Shown here in pieces: positions 7,404 to 14,239 of a DNA stretch of 21,936 bases. Numbering within the stretch: position 1 is the first letter of the stretch; each line of letters begins with the position of its first letter. The notes beneath the pieces were generated by a model, which was not told the origin of the DNA, ran no database searches, and saw nothing but the letters and a program-made list of their open reading frames with translations. This stretch comes from a virus. Location of the stretch: positions 1 to 21,936 of IMG/VR virus record IMGVR_UViG_3300045107_000061. One strand, written 5' to 3'. The translations under genes and the position numbers were made by a program.

Positions 7404-8773
7404 GCGGCTCTCCTCACCATGAATACCGAGGCGTCCCCCCGGTTTTCTTCCGTTAGAATTTCGAGCCCGAGGCTCTTGAATTTTTCCTTCCACCACGCAT
7501 GGCTTCTGACCGTAAGGTGAAGCGGGCCGCCGACGAGCGGGCCGAAACTGTCGGGGACGGTCGAAATCTGAAAGAACGTTTCCACTGCCGCCTCAACAAT
7601 GTTCTGAATAACCGCATCAATAGCATTGGGCGGGATATGCTCCATGACATCCGTGCAGAAGCCGTAAGGCGCGCGCAACGGGCACGGTTTCGATAAATCC
7701 CATTCGAGAAACGGCAGCGACAGCGCCTCGTCGTCGCGGCAGTTGTCGGCAAAATCGACGCAAATAACCGAATACCCAGATTCTCTCAGGCGGAGCGCGG
7801 CCCTTCCGGTGCCGCAACCGAAGTCGATAACAGGCCCCGGTTTTTTTGCGAACTTCTCGAAATCCCCCACCAGGAACTCGCCGGGCGATACCTCGCGATA
7901 GCTGTCCGATTGCCAAAGCACCCGGTATCTGTCGCGCTCGGTAAGCAGTGTGGGCGGCGTGCGATACATGTGCTGTAATAGACCGTCGCCATAGACTTCG
8001 ATCTTGCAGCCCCCTGCTTTCAGCATCTGCGCCGTAATCTGAAACTTTTCGGCCTGCGCCTTCATGGCGACCGAGGACGTGAATTCCCTTCCCGCCCACT
8101 CCACTTCGATGGTCGGGATAAATCGATTCATCGGTTGCGGGTAGGCGTGGCTTTCGCCGTTCCAGTGGCAGCTATCGAAACCGAAAATGTGCAACTCGCG
8201 ATGGCCCAATACATAAGCAAGGCACATCGCCGAATTCCCGACGGAAGCCCCGCCCCCGATCAAAGAATAGCCGCCGCGTTTCCTGCGCTTTTCGGGAAAC
8301 TCGGCTTCGATTCTTTCGTCTCCCAAATGCCAAAGCACGGGGTTTTTTGCGGCATCGAATGTCGTGGGATTGACCTGCGACGCGAATAAATGCCCCCTTG
8401 TTCTCGGATCGACCAGCGTAGCAGTTTCCGGCTTCGCGTCGGCAATTACCTGATAATCAGGTTCGATTCCGTTTCCGCGCAGCCATTGCGAGGCGGCGTT
8501 CATCGCGTAAACGATCCCGCCGCGATGTTTCAGCCAATGAATATCTTCGAGACAGCGATTGACCGATGCGCCGCCACCGACAAGAATCGCCGCCTTGTCG
8601 TGCACGGGGCGCTCCCCCACCCACGGCAGATCGCGAGCGGAATTGACGCGAATATTGCGAAGTAAATCCCCCTCCGGGGTATTGTGTAAAACGAGAATGG
8701 GAATGACAAGCGGGCCGCTCGTGCCGGGATTGTAGATTTTTTTGTGCACAATCTCGGTGCGCGGGGCCGTCAT
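7400..8773 (-). CDS. DUF115/MptE-like domain fused to class I SAM-dependent methyltransferase (457 aa)
   Basis: There are two domains. Residues about 55-265 resemble the DUF115 family (6-hydroxymethylpterin pyrophosphokinase MptE-like, also in motility-associated glycosyltransferases): AAILVGGGASVNRCLEDI (61-78), IVYAMNAASQWL, DYQVIADAKPET, YSLIGGGASVGNSAMCLAY (169-187) and LHIFGFDSCHW (194-204). Residues about 290-457 form a Rossmann methyltransferase with motif I VIDFGCGTG (315-323), an acidic strand end ICVD (337-340) and FCTDVMEHIPP (372-382). I chose the ATG at 8773, not the TTG four codons upstream, because GGGAGAG sits just before the ATG. The gene is the first after a strong terminator and is coupled by ATGA to the next gene. 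Similar fusions occur in other phages with uninformative morphogenesis-related names (from memory). Substrate is unknown; a nucleotide, sugar or virion protein target are all open. Confidence 0.78.
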   Translation of the reverse strand: MTAPRTEIVHKKIYNPGTSGPLVIPILVLHNTPEGDLLRNIRVNSARDLPWVGERPVHDKAAILVGGGASVNRCLEDIHWLKHRGGIVYAMNAASQWLRGNGIEPDYQVIADAKPETATLVDPRTRGHLFASQVNPTTFDAAKNPVLWHLGDERIEAEFPEKRRKRGGYSLIGGGASVGNSAMCLAYVLGHRELHIFGFDSCHWNGESHAYPQPMNRFIPTIEVEWAGREFTSSVAMKAQAEKFQITAQMLKAGGCKIEVYGDGLLQHMYRTPPTLLTERDRYRVLWQSDSYREVSPGEFLVGDFEKFAKKPGPVIDFGCGTGRAALRLRESGYSVICVDFADNCRDDEALSLPFLEWDLSKPCPLRAPYGFCTDVMEHIPPNAIDAVIQNIVEAAVETFFQISTVPDSFGPLVGGPLHLTVRSHAWWKEKFKSLGLEILTEENRGDASVFMVRRAA

Positions 8774-8786
8774 GAACTCTCCCAAG

Positions 8787-8816
8787 AAAAGAAAGGGGCG
8801 AGCCGAAGCCCGCCCC
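8787..8816 (-). terminator. Rho-independent terminator with UUCG tetraloop
   Basis: On the minus strand GGGGCGGGC is followed by the loop TTCG and then GCTCGCCCC, giving a 9-bp stem with one G-U wobble. The stem is followed at once by TTTCTTTT. It starts a few bases after the stop of the putative decoration gene and ends just before the ribosome binding site of the fusion gene. The extra-stable UUCG loop and U-rich tail make this the clearest terminator in the window. It should cap or thin transcripts carrying scaffold, capsid and decoration genes so that these abundant proteins are made in excess over tail proteins. Some read-through or a local promoter is needed for the downstream genes. 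Confidence 0.85.
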
Positions 8817-8822
8817 CATCGT

Positions 8823-9317
8823 TTAAGAAACGTCCGACGGATCGTGCGGACGGTTGATCGCGACTTTCACGCTCGTCACGTCCGACTTCGCTGAGGCGAC
8901 AGCCGCAACCGTGGCACCGTTGATGACGGAGCCAGTCGCAACCGCAACCGCAAGGCCGGAACCGGCACCGAGGCCGGCACCCTTCGCGAACGAGACGGAG
9001 TTCGCCTTCGCCACCGTGGCAAGGCCGGAGATTTGATACCAGCCGTACTGATTGGCGACGTTCGCCGACATTGCGACGGCAAGCGGGCGCGCGGGCCCGG
9101 AAACAGCCGTTGTGTCGAGAGCCGTGGTGAACGAATCGTCATAATTGACGATGCTTCCGACGACAGTTGAGCCGATACCCTTGAGGTAAATGAACTCGCC
9201 GCTGCCGAAGGTACCATCTTTCGCGGTCACGATCGTGCCGAGAGGATGGTTCTGCGTGGTGCTCGTATCGGTGATACGCTGCAACCCGGCAATGTGAGAA
9301 GTAATGCGCCAAGTCAT
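8823..9317 (-). CDS. Putative head decoration protein (164 aa)
   Basis: Small beta-rich protein, rich in Ala, Gly, Ser, Thr and Val, encoded immediately after the major capsid gene, the standard position for capsid cement or decoration proteins. It contains LGTIVTAKDGTFGSGEFIYLK, a pattern typical of capsid-binding beta-tulip-like proteins (split here only as an approximate motif), and a low-complexity centre around GAGLGAGSGLAVAVATG. It has the best ribosome binding site of the head genes: AAGGAG eight bases before the ATG, overlapping the capsid stop codon. This suggests expression at a level comparable to the capsid protein. No family is identified with certainty. Confidence 0.6.
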   Translation of the reverse strand: MTWRITSHIAGLQRITDTSTTQNHPLGTIVTAKDGTFGSGEFIYLKGIGSTVVGSIVNYDDSFTTALDTTAVSGPARPLAVAMSANVANQYGWYQISGLATVAKANSVSFAKGAGLGAGSGLAVAVATGSVINGATVAAVASAKSDVTSVKVAINRPHDPSDVS

Positions 9318-9325
9318 GTGCGTAT

Positions 9326-9331
9326 CTCCTT
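9326..9331 (-). promoter_or_regulatory. Strong ribosome binding site of the decoration gene
   Basis: AAGGAG lies eight bases upstream of the ATG at 9317 and overlaps the stop codon of the major capsid gene (TAA at 9330-9332), so ribosomes finishing capsid synthesis can reinitiate. Confidence 0.75.
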
Positions 9332-10283
9332 AAGCCACAATGACGCCCTGGAGGGAGCGGTTGTTGGTGGTCATATTGCCCGCCCAGACAACCGGCATCA
9401 CCAGAGCATCCTGGTTGATGGAAGACTTTTCGCCCAACGGGACAAACTCGCGTCCCTTTGCGGGGCGCAAGAAAATATAGTCCGTGTTGAGGAAATACAT
9501 GTGAGACGCAGGGCACTGATCGTCGTAGACGACCGGGGCCGACATGAACATGATGTTCATGAAGCCCGCCTGCGCCATCTTGTCGTCGGTGAACCTCTGG
9601 TTCGCCTGCAAGCTCGACCAGTAGTAGGTGTAGTAGATCGAGTCCGCCGGAATGAGATCAACCTTATCCGCGCCGCGAACCGTGGCGAGCCATTGATTAT
9701 TCATGGCCGCCTGAATCGTGGTAGCGGAGGGCGTCACCGAATTGGACGAGAAGTCGTAGAACCGGTTTTTCCACCAGGTATACGTTCCCGCGTCGATGCC
9801 GCCCACGGTGCCGGTGCCGTCATCGGAAACAAGCAGCTTAAGGCCGCCGATTTCCTTTCCGTCATTGCCGGTTCCGTTCGCATATAGCGCCGTCGCAACC
9901 GCGTTCTTGAGCGACTTCTCAAGGTTGCGAATGCGCGACTTGATGAGACGGTGAACCGCTTCGGGGCCGGAGTTCTGAATCTGCTCCAGACCGTTGATGA
10001 CGACGTTGCCGGCGAGCTGCTTGTAATTGAATTCGGCCGCCGTGAACGTCTCGGAGGCGGACACGTCGAGAATCTCGGCCCCGCTGTACCATTGCACGGT
10101 CGAGTTCTCGGCGTATTCCAGCTCCTGCACGATGGTGCGGCCGGTCGCCGGGTCTTTGTTGCCCTTCTGATTGATTTTGGTCAGAAGAGCGTTGTGTTTG
10201 GTAATGTTGTCGGCCAGCGTGCCGGAATAGCCCTGCAAGCTGGTCGTTACGATGTCCGTAAAGGACGAGTTAGGGGATGCCAT
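9330..10283 (-). CDS. Major capsid protein (317 aa)
   Basis: The 317-aa product has the usual capsid-subunit traits: an N-terminal helix-loop region (FTDIVTTSLQGYSGTLADN), an extended strand with TIVQELEYAENSTVQWYSG, a long spine-like helix around EAVHRLIKSRIRNLEKSLKNA, and a C-terminal half ending with a QCPASHMYFLNTDYIFL strand and GNMTTNNRSLQGVI. This agrees with HK97-fold major capsid proteins of a podovirus-like lineage. It follows a typical scaffold gene and precedes a probable decoration gene. No separate protease gene is seen, so the scaffold is probably expelled or degraded without a dedicated maturation protease. GGAG lies about ten bases before the ATG. Confidence 0.8.
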   Translation of the reverse strand: MASPNSSFTDIVTTSLQGYSGTLADNITKHNALLTKINQKGNKDPATGRTIVQELEYAENSTVQWYSGAEILDVSASETFTAAEFNYKQLAGNVVINGLEQIQNSGPEAVHRLIKSRIRNLEKSLKNAVATALYANGTGNDGKEIGGLKLLVSDDGTGTVGGIDAGTYTWWKNRFYDFSSNSVTPSATTIQAAMNNQWLATVRGADKVDLIPADSIYYTYYWSSLQANQRFTDDKMAQAGFMNIMFMSAPVVYDDQCPASHMYFLNTDYIFLRPAKGREFVPLGEKSSINQDALVMPVVWAGNMTTNNRSLQGVIVA

Positions 10284-10310
10284 TAAAGGCTAGCTCCTGA
10301 TTGGAGCCGG

Positions 10311-11429
10311 TCAGAATCCCGCCTTGCTCATCGCCCCGGCAATGATCGAATCCAAATCCGTCGCTGCGGCGCTGCCCTTCGGCATGGCCGACGAGGTTTT
10401 CACGGGGGCGGCCTTCTTCGCTTTCTCGATTGCTTCGGCGCGGGCTTTTTCCTGCTCTTCCAGAACGCGCTGGCGTTCCGCCTCTACGGTCTGTTTGTAG
10501 AGTTCGTCATCAAGACGAATGGCCTTGGAATAAGCCGCGTCCCAATCGGGAGCTTGCCCGGTTGCGACCAGTTGGATCATGGATTGCCTGACCTTCTCGA
10601 AATGAGGGTACTTTGGCTGTCCGTTTTGATCCTTGATCTGGGCGAGTGCGTTGAATTCCGCCTCCGCTCGCGCTCGTTCGTCCTGCGTGGCTTTGGTCTG
10701 GATTTCGCTCAGTCGTTGCGTGAGTTCGGCGACTTGCCGGCTCAGTTGAGGGATGCGCGGATCGACCGCCGGTTGAGGGGCGTTCGGGTCTGCGCTGTTC
10801 TGTGCCGGAAGGCTCGCTTGATACAGCTCTGCGAGATAGGCGAGCGCCTGCTGCTTCTGCTCCGGAGTCCCGTTTCGGAGGTTATATTCGACAGTCAGCA
10901 TCTGATTGATGGCCTGCTCCGGCCTCAATCCCAACCGTTGAAGATACTGGCTCCACTTTCCGAGCTCCTGATGCACGGGCTCATAGGCTTTCCGCGTCTC
11001 AGCGATCTCTTGCGTCTTCCGTGTGTAATCGGCTTCCATATCCTTGTAGCGTTGCAGGACGGCTTGCTGCACATCCCGCGGCCACCCGGAAAAGGCCGCC
11101 TTGTCCGCCTCAGACCATCTTGCCGGGGCTTCGAGGGGCTGTTCGGCTTGAACAGGCTCTGCCTTGGCTGGTTCGGCGGTTTTTGCATCCGGCTTCGCTG
11201 GCTCCTTATCGGAGGGCTTGGCGGGTGCGGAATCTTTGGCGACGAAACGCCCCCTCTCGTCGCGGGTGCGTCCGTCGTTATTGGTTTCGGGTGCTTCGCT
11301 CGATTTATCGGCTTGAGGCGCGTTTTTCGCCTCTACGTCCTTAATCGCATCCGAGATAATCGAGTCCAGGTTTCCCTTATCAGGCTCAGCAGACGGCTGA
11401 GGGACAAGGTCTTCCGTTTGCACTTCCAT
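10311..11429 (-). CDS. Capsid scaffolding protein (372 aa)
   Basis: Highly charged, low-hydrophobicity protein rich in Glu, Lys, Ala, Gln and Pro. The first 110 residues are disordered and Pro/Ala/Lys-rich. A conserved-looking core follows with PARWSEADKAAFSGWPRDVQQ and LQRYKDMEADYTRKTQEI. The C-terminal 150 residues are predicted coiled coil, ending in a short helix DSIIAGAMSKAGF that could bind capsid. A nearly matching DSIISDAIKD element occurs near residue 23, so the same hydrophobic helix motif appears at both ends. The position just before the capsid gene is the standard scaffold position. I start at the ATG at 11429, five bases after AAGGAG, not at the TTG one codon earlier. Confidence 0.82.
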   Translation of the reverse strand: MEVQTEDLVPQPSAEPDKGNLDSIISDAIKDVEAKNAPQADKSSEAPETNNDGRTRDERGRFVAKDSAPAKPSDKEPAKPDAKTAEPAKAEPVQAEQPLEAPARWSEADKAAFSGWPRDVQQAVLQRYKDMEADYTRKTQEIAETRKAYEPVHQELGKWSQYLQRLGLRPEQAINQMLTVEYNLRNGTPEQKQQALAYLAELYQASLPAQNSADPNAPQPAVDPRIPQLSRQVAELTQRLSEIQTKATQDERARAEAEFNALAQIKDQNGQPKYPHFEKVRQSMIQLVATGQAPDWDAAYSKAIRLDDELYKQTVEAERQRVLEEQEKARAEAIEKAKKAAPVKTSSAMPKGSAAATDLDSIIAGAMSKAGF

Positions 11430-11647
11430 CAATTCTCCTTGTGTGGGGGCGTAATGTCGTTTCCGACCTGTTTCACGCCGTGAATGCGTTCGTGCTCGCG
11501 GATTTGCGAGCGGGAGGAAATCAGCGATCGATCTATGGGCGAAATGAAGGGCTGCACGTCAGAAATTACATGAACGGATTTGGTCTCCGGCGGCGGCGCT
11601 TTCGACTTTTCGACAAATTCTCCATTCCTGAGAACATAGGTTGGCAT
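11429..11647 (-). CDS. Small conserved-type phage protein upstream of scaffold (72 aa)
   Basis: Product begins MPTYVLRNGEFVEKSKAPP and has a middle SDVQPFISPIDRSLISSRSQI followed by REHERIHGVKQVGND. The pattern of an MPTYVLR(D/N)G start followed by a short helix with HxRxxG-like content is one I have seen often as an unnamed small protein next to scaffold genes in phages. The function is unknown. It starts directly after the stop of the repeat/coiled-coil gene, and its TGA shares one base with the scaffold ATG, so it could regulate scaffold translation by coupling or act as a minor assembly factor. Confidence 0.7.
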   Translation of the reverse strand: MPTYVLRNGEFVEKSKAPPPETKSVHVISDVQPFISPIDRSLISSRSQIREHERIHGVKQVGNDITPPHKEN

Positions 11648-12370
11648 TTAATTCACCATCATCAGAAGCGCGATTGCATCCTCATCGTCCCTCGCCTTGG
11701 CGAGAAGACCTGCTTGCTGTTGCGCGCGGGCCGTTCGCTCCCGTTCCAGTATTTTTGCGTATTCACGCTGCGCGATATTTCCGCTGACGAGCGCGGCTTC
11801 GCGTTCCGCATGAAGGCGCTCCTCCAGCGCCCGCAACGCGCGTTGCAGTTCGTGGAGTTCCTGCTTGCGGCTTTTCGGGCTTCTTACACGCCTTGGTGCA
11901 GGCTCGTATTGCCCGACATCCCCCGCGCCGGAGAATTGCTCGATGTGACCCGTGCTCGTGGTGGGGAGCAGGATCGAATCGGCACGGAGTGCGATGATAT
12001 TTGCAAGCGTGCCGGAGCCGGTGGCATTCTCCAGCGTAACGCCTTCCGTAACGCTCTCGACATTCGAGAACGAGCCGGAGTTTGTCGCGGCATCAAGCGT
12101 ATTGGTAGAGCTTGCCGCTGCAATGGCAGCAATCGTTCCCGCATCTGTCGCGTTCGCCAGAGTAACGCTGGAATCCGCTTTGGCGATGGCCGCAGCCGCC
12201 GCCGATTGCGATACGCTGGCGAGCGTTTGAGAGCCCGTGAGGCTCTCTACATTTGCAAAAGCTCCCGAATTTGTGGCGTTGTCGAGGGTGACGCTGCCGG
12301 TTATGCTGAGGGTTGCAAGTCCTGTATTAACAACGCCGCCTATCGGCGTGCCGATATAACCGCCGATCAT
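11648..12370 (-). CDS. Repeat-rich plus coiled-coil virion-module protein of unknown function (240 aa)
   Basis: The first 132 residues contain about five imperfect repeats of 20-22 residues with the theme VTLxNATxSGxxANVES (starting near residues 26, 48, 68, 89 and 111), which would suit a small beta-solenoid. Residues 155-225 are very different: basic and then alternately charged (KSRKQELHELQRALRALEERL), a predicted coiled coil. The end is ALLMMVN. I know no family with this pairing. It lies between a fibre-like gene and the scaffold, suggesting a virion or assembly component. It overlaps the upstream gene by four bases (ATGA) and its TAA is immediately followed by the next ATG. Confidence 0.65.
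   Translation of the reverse strand: MIGGYIGTPIGGVVNTGLATLSITGSVTLDNATNSGAFANVESLTGSQTLASVSQSAAAAAIAKADSSVTLANATDAGTIAAIAAASSTNTLDAATNSGSFSNVESVTEGVTLENATGSGTLANIIALRADSILLPTTSTGHIEQFSGAGDVGQYEPAPRRVRSPKSRKQELHELQRALRALEERLHAEREAALVSGNIAQREYAKILERERTARAQQQAGLLAKARDDEDAIALLMMVN
11975..12295 (-). repeat. Five imperfect 20-22-codon protein repeats
   Basis: The segment encodes residues 26-132 of the 240-aa protein. Units begin SVTLDNATNSG, QTLASVSQSAA, SVTLANATDAG, TNTLDAATNSG and VTLENATGSG. Units 1 and 4 are most alike (both continue with a NVES turn), which hints at duplication of a larger block. Confidence 0.6.
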
Positions 12371-12549
12371 TTGGCGTTCGCTTTAGTAGCCGCCTCCAGT
12401 TTCTCCACTCTGGCTTGCAGATCGGATAGCGTGACCTCCTTCGCGGGCGGCTTCAATGCCGGGTCGTTCGCAGCCCATTCCGCGCGAATAGCAGCCTCCT
12501 CTTCCGCGCTGCAAATCTCCTGTTTGCCGTTTACAATCTTGGTGAGCAT
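12367..12549 (-). CDS. Small unknown protein, tail-assembly-like (60 aa)
   Basis: Product [19 protein letters not shown] continues into a helical, acidic then basic region with SDLQARVEKLEAATKA at the end, a short coiled coil. The (S/T)AEEEAAIRAEWAAND segment is common in small proteins encoded beside phage fibre and tail genes. I chose the ATG at 12549 because it shares a base with the previous TAA (TAATG) as in most of this operon. An ATG five codons upstream at 12564 is also in frame and would give 65 aa. It overlaps the next gene by four bases. Function unknown; a fibre assembly helper is only a guess. Confidence 0.6.
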   Translation of the reverse strand: MLTKIVNGKQEICSAEEEAAIRAEWAANDPALKPPAKEVTLSDLQARVEKLEAATKANAK

Positions 12550-13820
12550 TAGCTTACTTTCCATCCGTACAAATCGACATCACCCGTCGAAATATTCCCG
12601 GAAGAAAACATCACCCGCAATCCGGTCACCGCCGTCGCCGTGTTCCAGTAGCCGGAGAAAATGGCGGGGTTAGCGTTATACGTGCCTCTGCCGTGCGCCT
12701 GCTTGAATGCAGAGCCGCTGGCGAGATTGCTGATAGAAAGCTCTCCGCTAAAGCCGATATTCGCCGTGTTGGTGATGCTCGCGGCAGACGCGCCCGATCC
12801 GACTTCCGCAATAATGGCCGTGGTTGAGCCGCCATCGGCGTTGTTATAATTCGTGGCCTGCCACGTCGGCGTCGCTCCCGTCCCGACCCGCACAAATAGG
12901 TTTGCGGCAGTAGTCGCTGGAACGACGTTGCGGAACACCAGCAAGAACGTCTTGTAGGTCGTGGTGTCGAGGCCGGTGAAATCCAATGTCGCCGACGAGC
13001 TCGCCGTACCCGTGGAAATCCACACAAGTGACCCGCCGCCACCCCCGAACTTGTTCAGCTTGACCTTTTTCGGCGCGGACGCGGAGGCGTCGTAAGTCAG
13101 CGCGAAGTCGTTTGCCGTATCCGGCGTTGTGTCTTCGGTCAGTCCATTGACCAGCCCAAGGATCGTATTGGGCTTGACCTTCTTGACTCCGCTCGCGCTC
13201 GCATCGTAGCTCGCGACAAAATCCGCCGCACCGTCCGGCGCGGTATCCTCCGTGAACGAGTTAATAACCTTCCAGACATCCTGCCACGCAATCCGCCGGT
13301 TTGCGGTCGCGCTTAAATCGTAAGTCGCAACCTCGTCATCAACCGCGGGGGCCGTAAGCTGCGTCCCGCCATGGATGTCGATGCCCGTTACCGGAAGCCC
13401 GGTGCAGTTGGTCAGCGTTCCAGAGGCGGGTGTTCCCAATATTGGCGAGGTCAGCGTGGGCGAAGTCAGCGTCTTGTTGGTCAGCGTCTGCGTCAGGTCT
13501 ATTTGAACCTGAGAAGCCGCCGGGATGTCGTTCGTTACGTCCTTTGTGCCGGCGGAGAAATTGACCGCAGCATTCGCGTTCGAACTCTCTTCTACAGTAT
13601 CGCGAACCAGCGTCGTAGCATCGGACATATGCCCAATGCCCCGCTCCCACTCCGCCGCATCCCGGTTCGAGATGAAGTAAATGAATACATTGGTCGTCGC
13701 GCCCGTCCCGAATGCGGCCGCAAACGATTGCTTCCCATTGACCGTACTGAGCGTAAGGTTTCCCGTTCCCGTTCCCGTCGTCGTCTGGTGAACGAGATTC
13801 GCGGCAGCTTTATCGGCCAT
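12549..13820 (-). CDS. Tail fibre/spike-like protein (423 aa)
   Basis: Residues 113-141 contain [17 protein letters not shown] then [13 protein letters not shown], a hallmark of phage tail fibre and appendage proteins. Before it lies a beta-rich N-terminal domain (residues 1-95) with [16 protein letters not shown]. Residues 160-258 form tandem repeats with TEDTxPDxAxDFxxxYDASAS, and after a glycine linker (about 259-263) the last 160 residues form a beta-sandwich-like tip with [14 protein letters not shown] and [10 protein letters not shown]. Such C-terminal domains can bind carbohydrate. Its place between the portal and scaffold genes is unusual for the main tail fibre, so it may be a head fibre or a second appendage. 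Confidence 0.75.
   Translation of the reverse strand: MADKAAANLVHQTTTGTGTGNLTLSTVNGKQSFAAAFGTGATTNVFIYFISNRDAAEWERGIGHMSDATTLVRDTVEESSNANAAVNFSAGTKDVTNDIPAASQVQIDLTQTLTNKTLTSPTLTSPILGTPASGTLTNCTGLPVTGIDIHGGTQLTAPAVDDEVATYDLSATANRRIAWQDVWKVINSFTEDTAPDGAADFVASYDASASGVKKVKPNTILGLVNGLTEDTTPDTANDFALTYDASASAPKKVKLNKFGGGGGSLVWISTGTASSSATLDFTGLDTTTYKTFLLVFRNVVPATTAANLFVRVGTGATPTWQATNYNNADGGSTTAIIAEVGSGASAASITNTANIGFSGELSISNLASGSAFKQAHGRGTYNANPAIFSGYWNTATAVTGLRVMFSSGNISTGDVDLYGWKVS
13047..13256 (-). repeat. Tandem repeat of about 33-37 codons in the fibre-like gene
   Basis: Two adjacent copies encode residues 189-225 and 226-258, each with a TEDT(A/T)PD start, a DFxxxYDASAS centre and a KKVK end. A more diverged copy precedes them ([14 protein letters not shown], residues 163-176). 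Confidence 0.65.
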
Positions 13821-13823
13821 GAA

Positions 13824-14231
13824 CTAGGCGTTGCCGTCCGTCAGTGTTTTCGATGTGATATTTACGGTTTGCCCGGAGACAATTGTCGTATTGTCGATCG
13901 TCATATCCCCGCCACCGCCCGTTGACGTGATCGTCCCCTGCTCATGGCAGGTCGTGCCATCGGAGGCATAAATCCGGTAATGCCCCGCCGTGCCGGAGCC
14001 GGATGCCGTACCGCTGATAGGGGTTGAACTCAGTGATTTCGAACCGGATGAGGCGGCCGAAGCCCAATCGCTTGCAAGCGAATAGGAAACCAAAACCGAA
14101 CCGCTATCCGCCGCAGCGCAATTGGCCGGCGGTGAGCCGGTGCGGATTTTCAATACCGCGCTCGTTCCAATAGCGGTTTCTATCGCGTCCAGCCGTGCAT
14201 TTCGCACGCTGACCGAAAATTGCACTGTCAT
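13824..14231 (-). CDS. Small conserved phage structural protein (135 aa)
   Basis: The pattern MTVQFSVSVRNARLDAIETA, then AVLKIRTGSPPANCAAAD, then GTAGHYRIYASDGTTCHEQG and a C-terminal MTIDNTTI...TSKTLTDGNA is a widespread phage protein type with no settled name, usually among virion genes. It is beta-rich and short and has no signal peptide. It starts nine bases after the portal stop and ends three bases before the fibre-like gene start, consistent with a fibre-attachment or decoration role. The recognisable pattern makes the gene call firm; function stays unknown. Confidence 0.72.
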   Translation of the reverse strand: MTVQFSVSVRNARLDAIETAIGTSAVLKIRTGSPPANCAAADSGSVLVSYSLASDWASAASSGSKSLSSTPISGTASGSGTAGHYRIYASDGTTCHEQGTITSTGGGGDMTIDNTTIVSGQTVNITSKTLTDGNA

Positions 14232-14239
14232 CCTCTATC

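Noticed and set aside
10554-11483. 309-codon plus-strand frame opposite the scaffold gene
   Set aside because: Leucine/arginine/glycine-rich shadow of the scaffold coding sequence with no domain and no supporting neighbours on that strand.
11441-12673. 410-codon plus-strand frame
   Set aside because: Spans several minus-strand genes and is compositionally an antisense shadow (Arg/Cys-rich).
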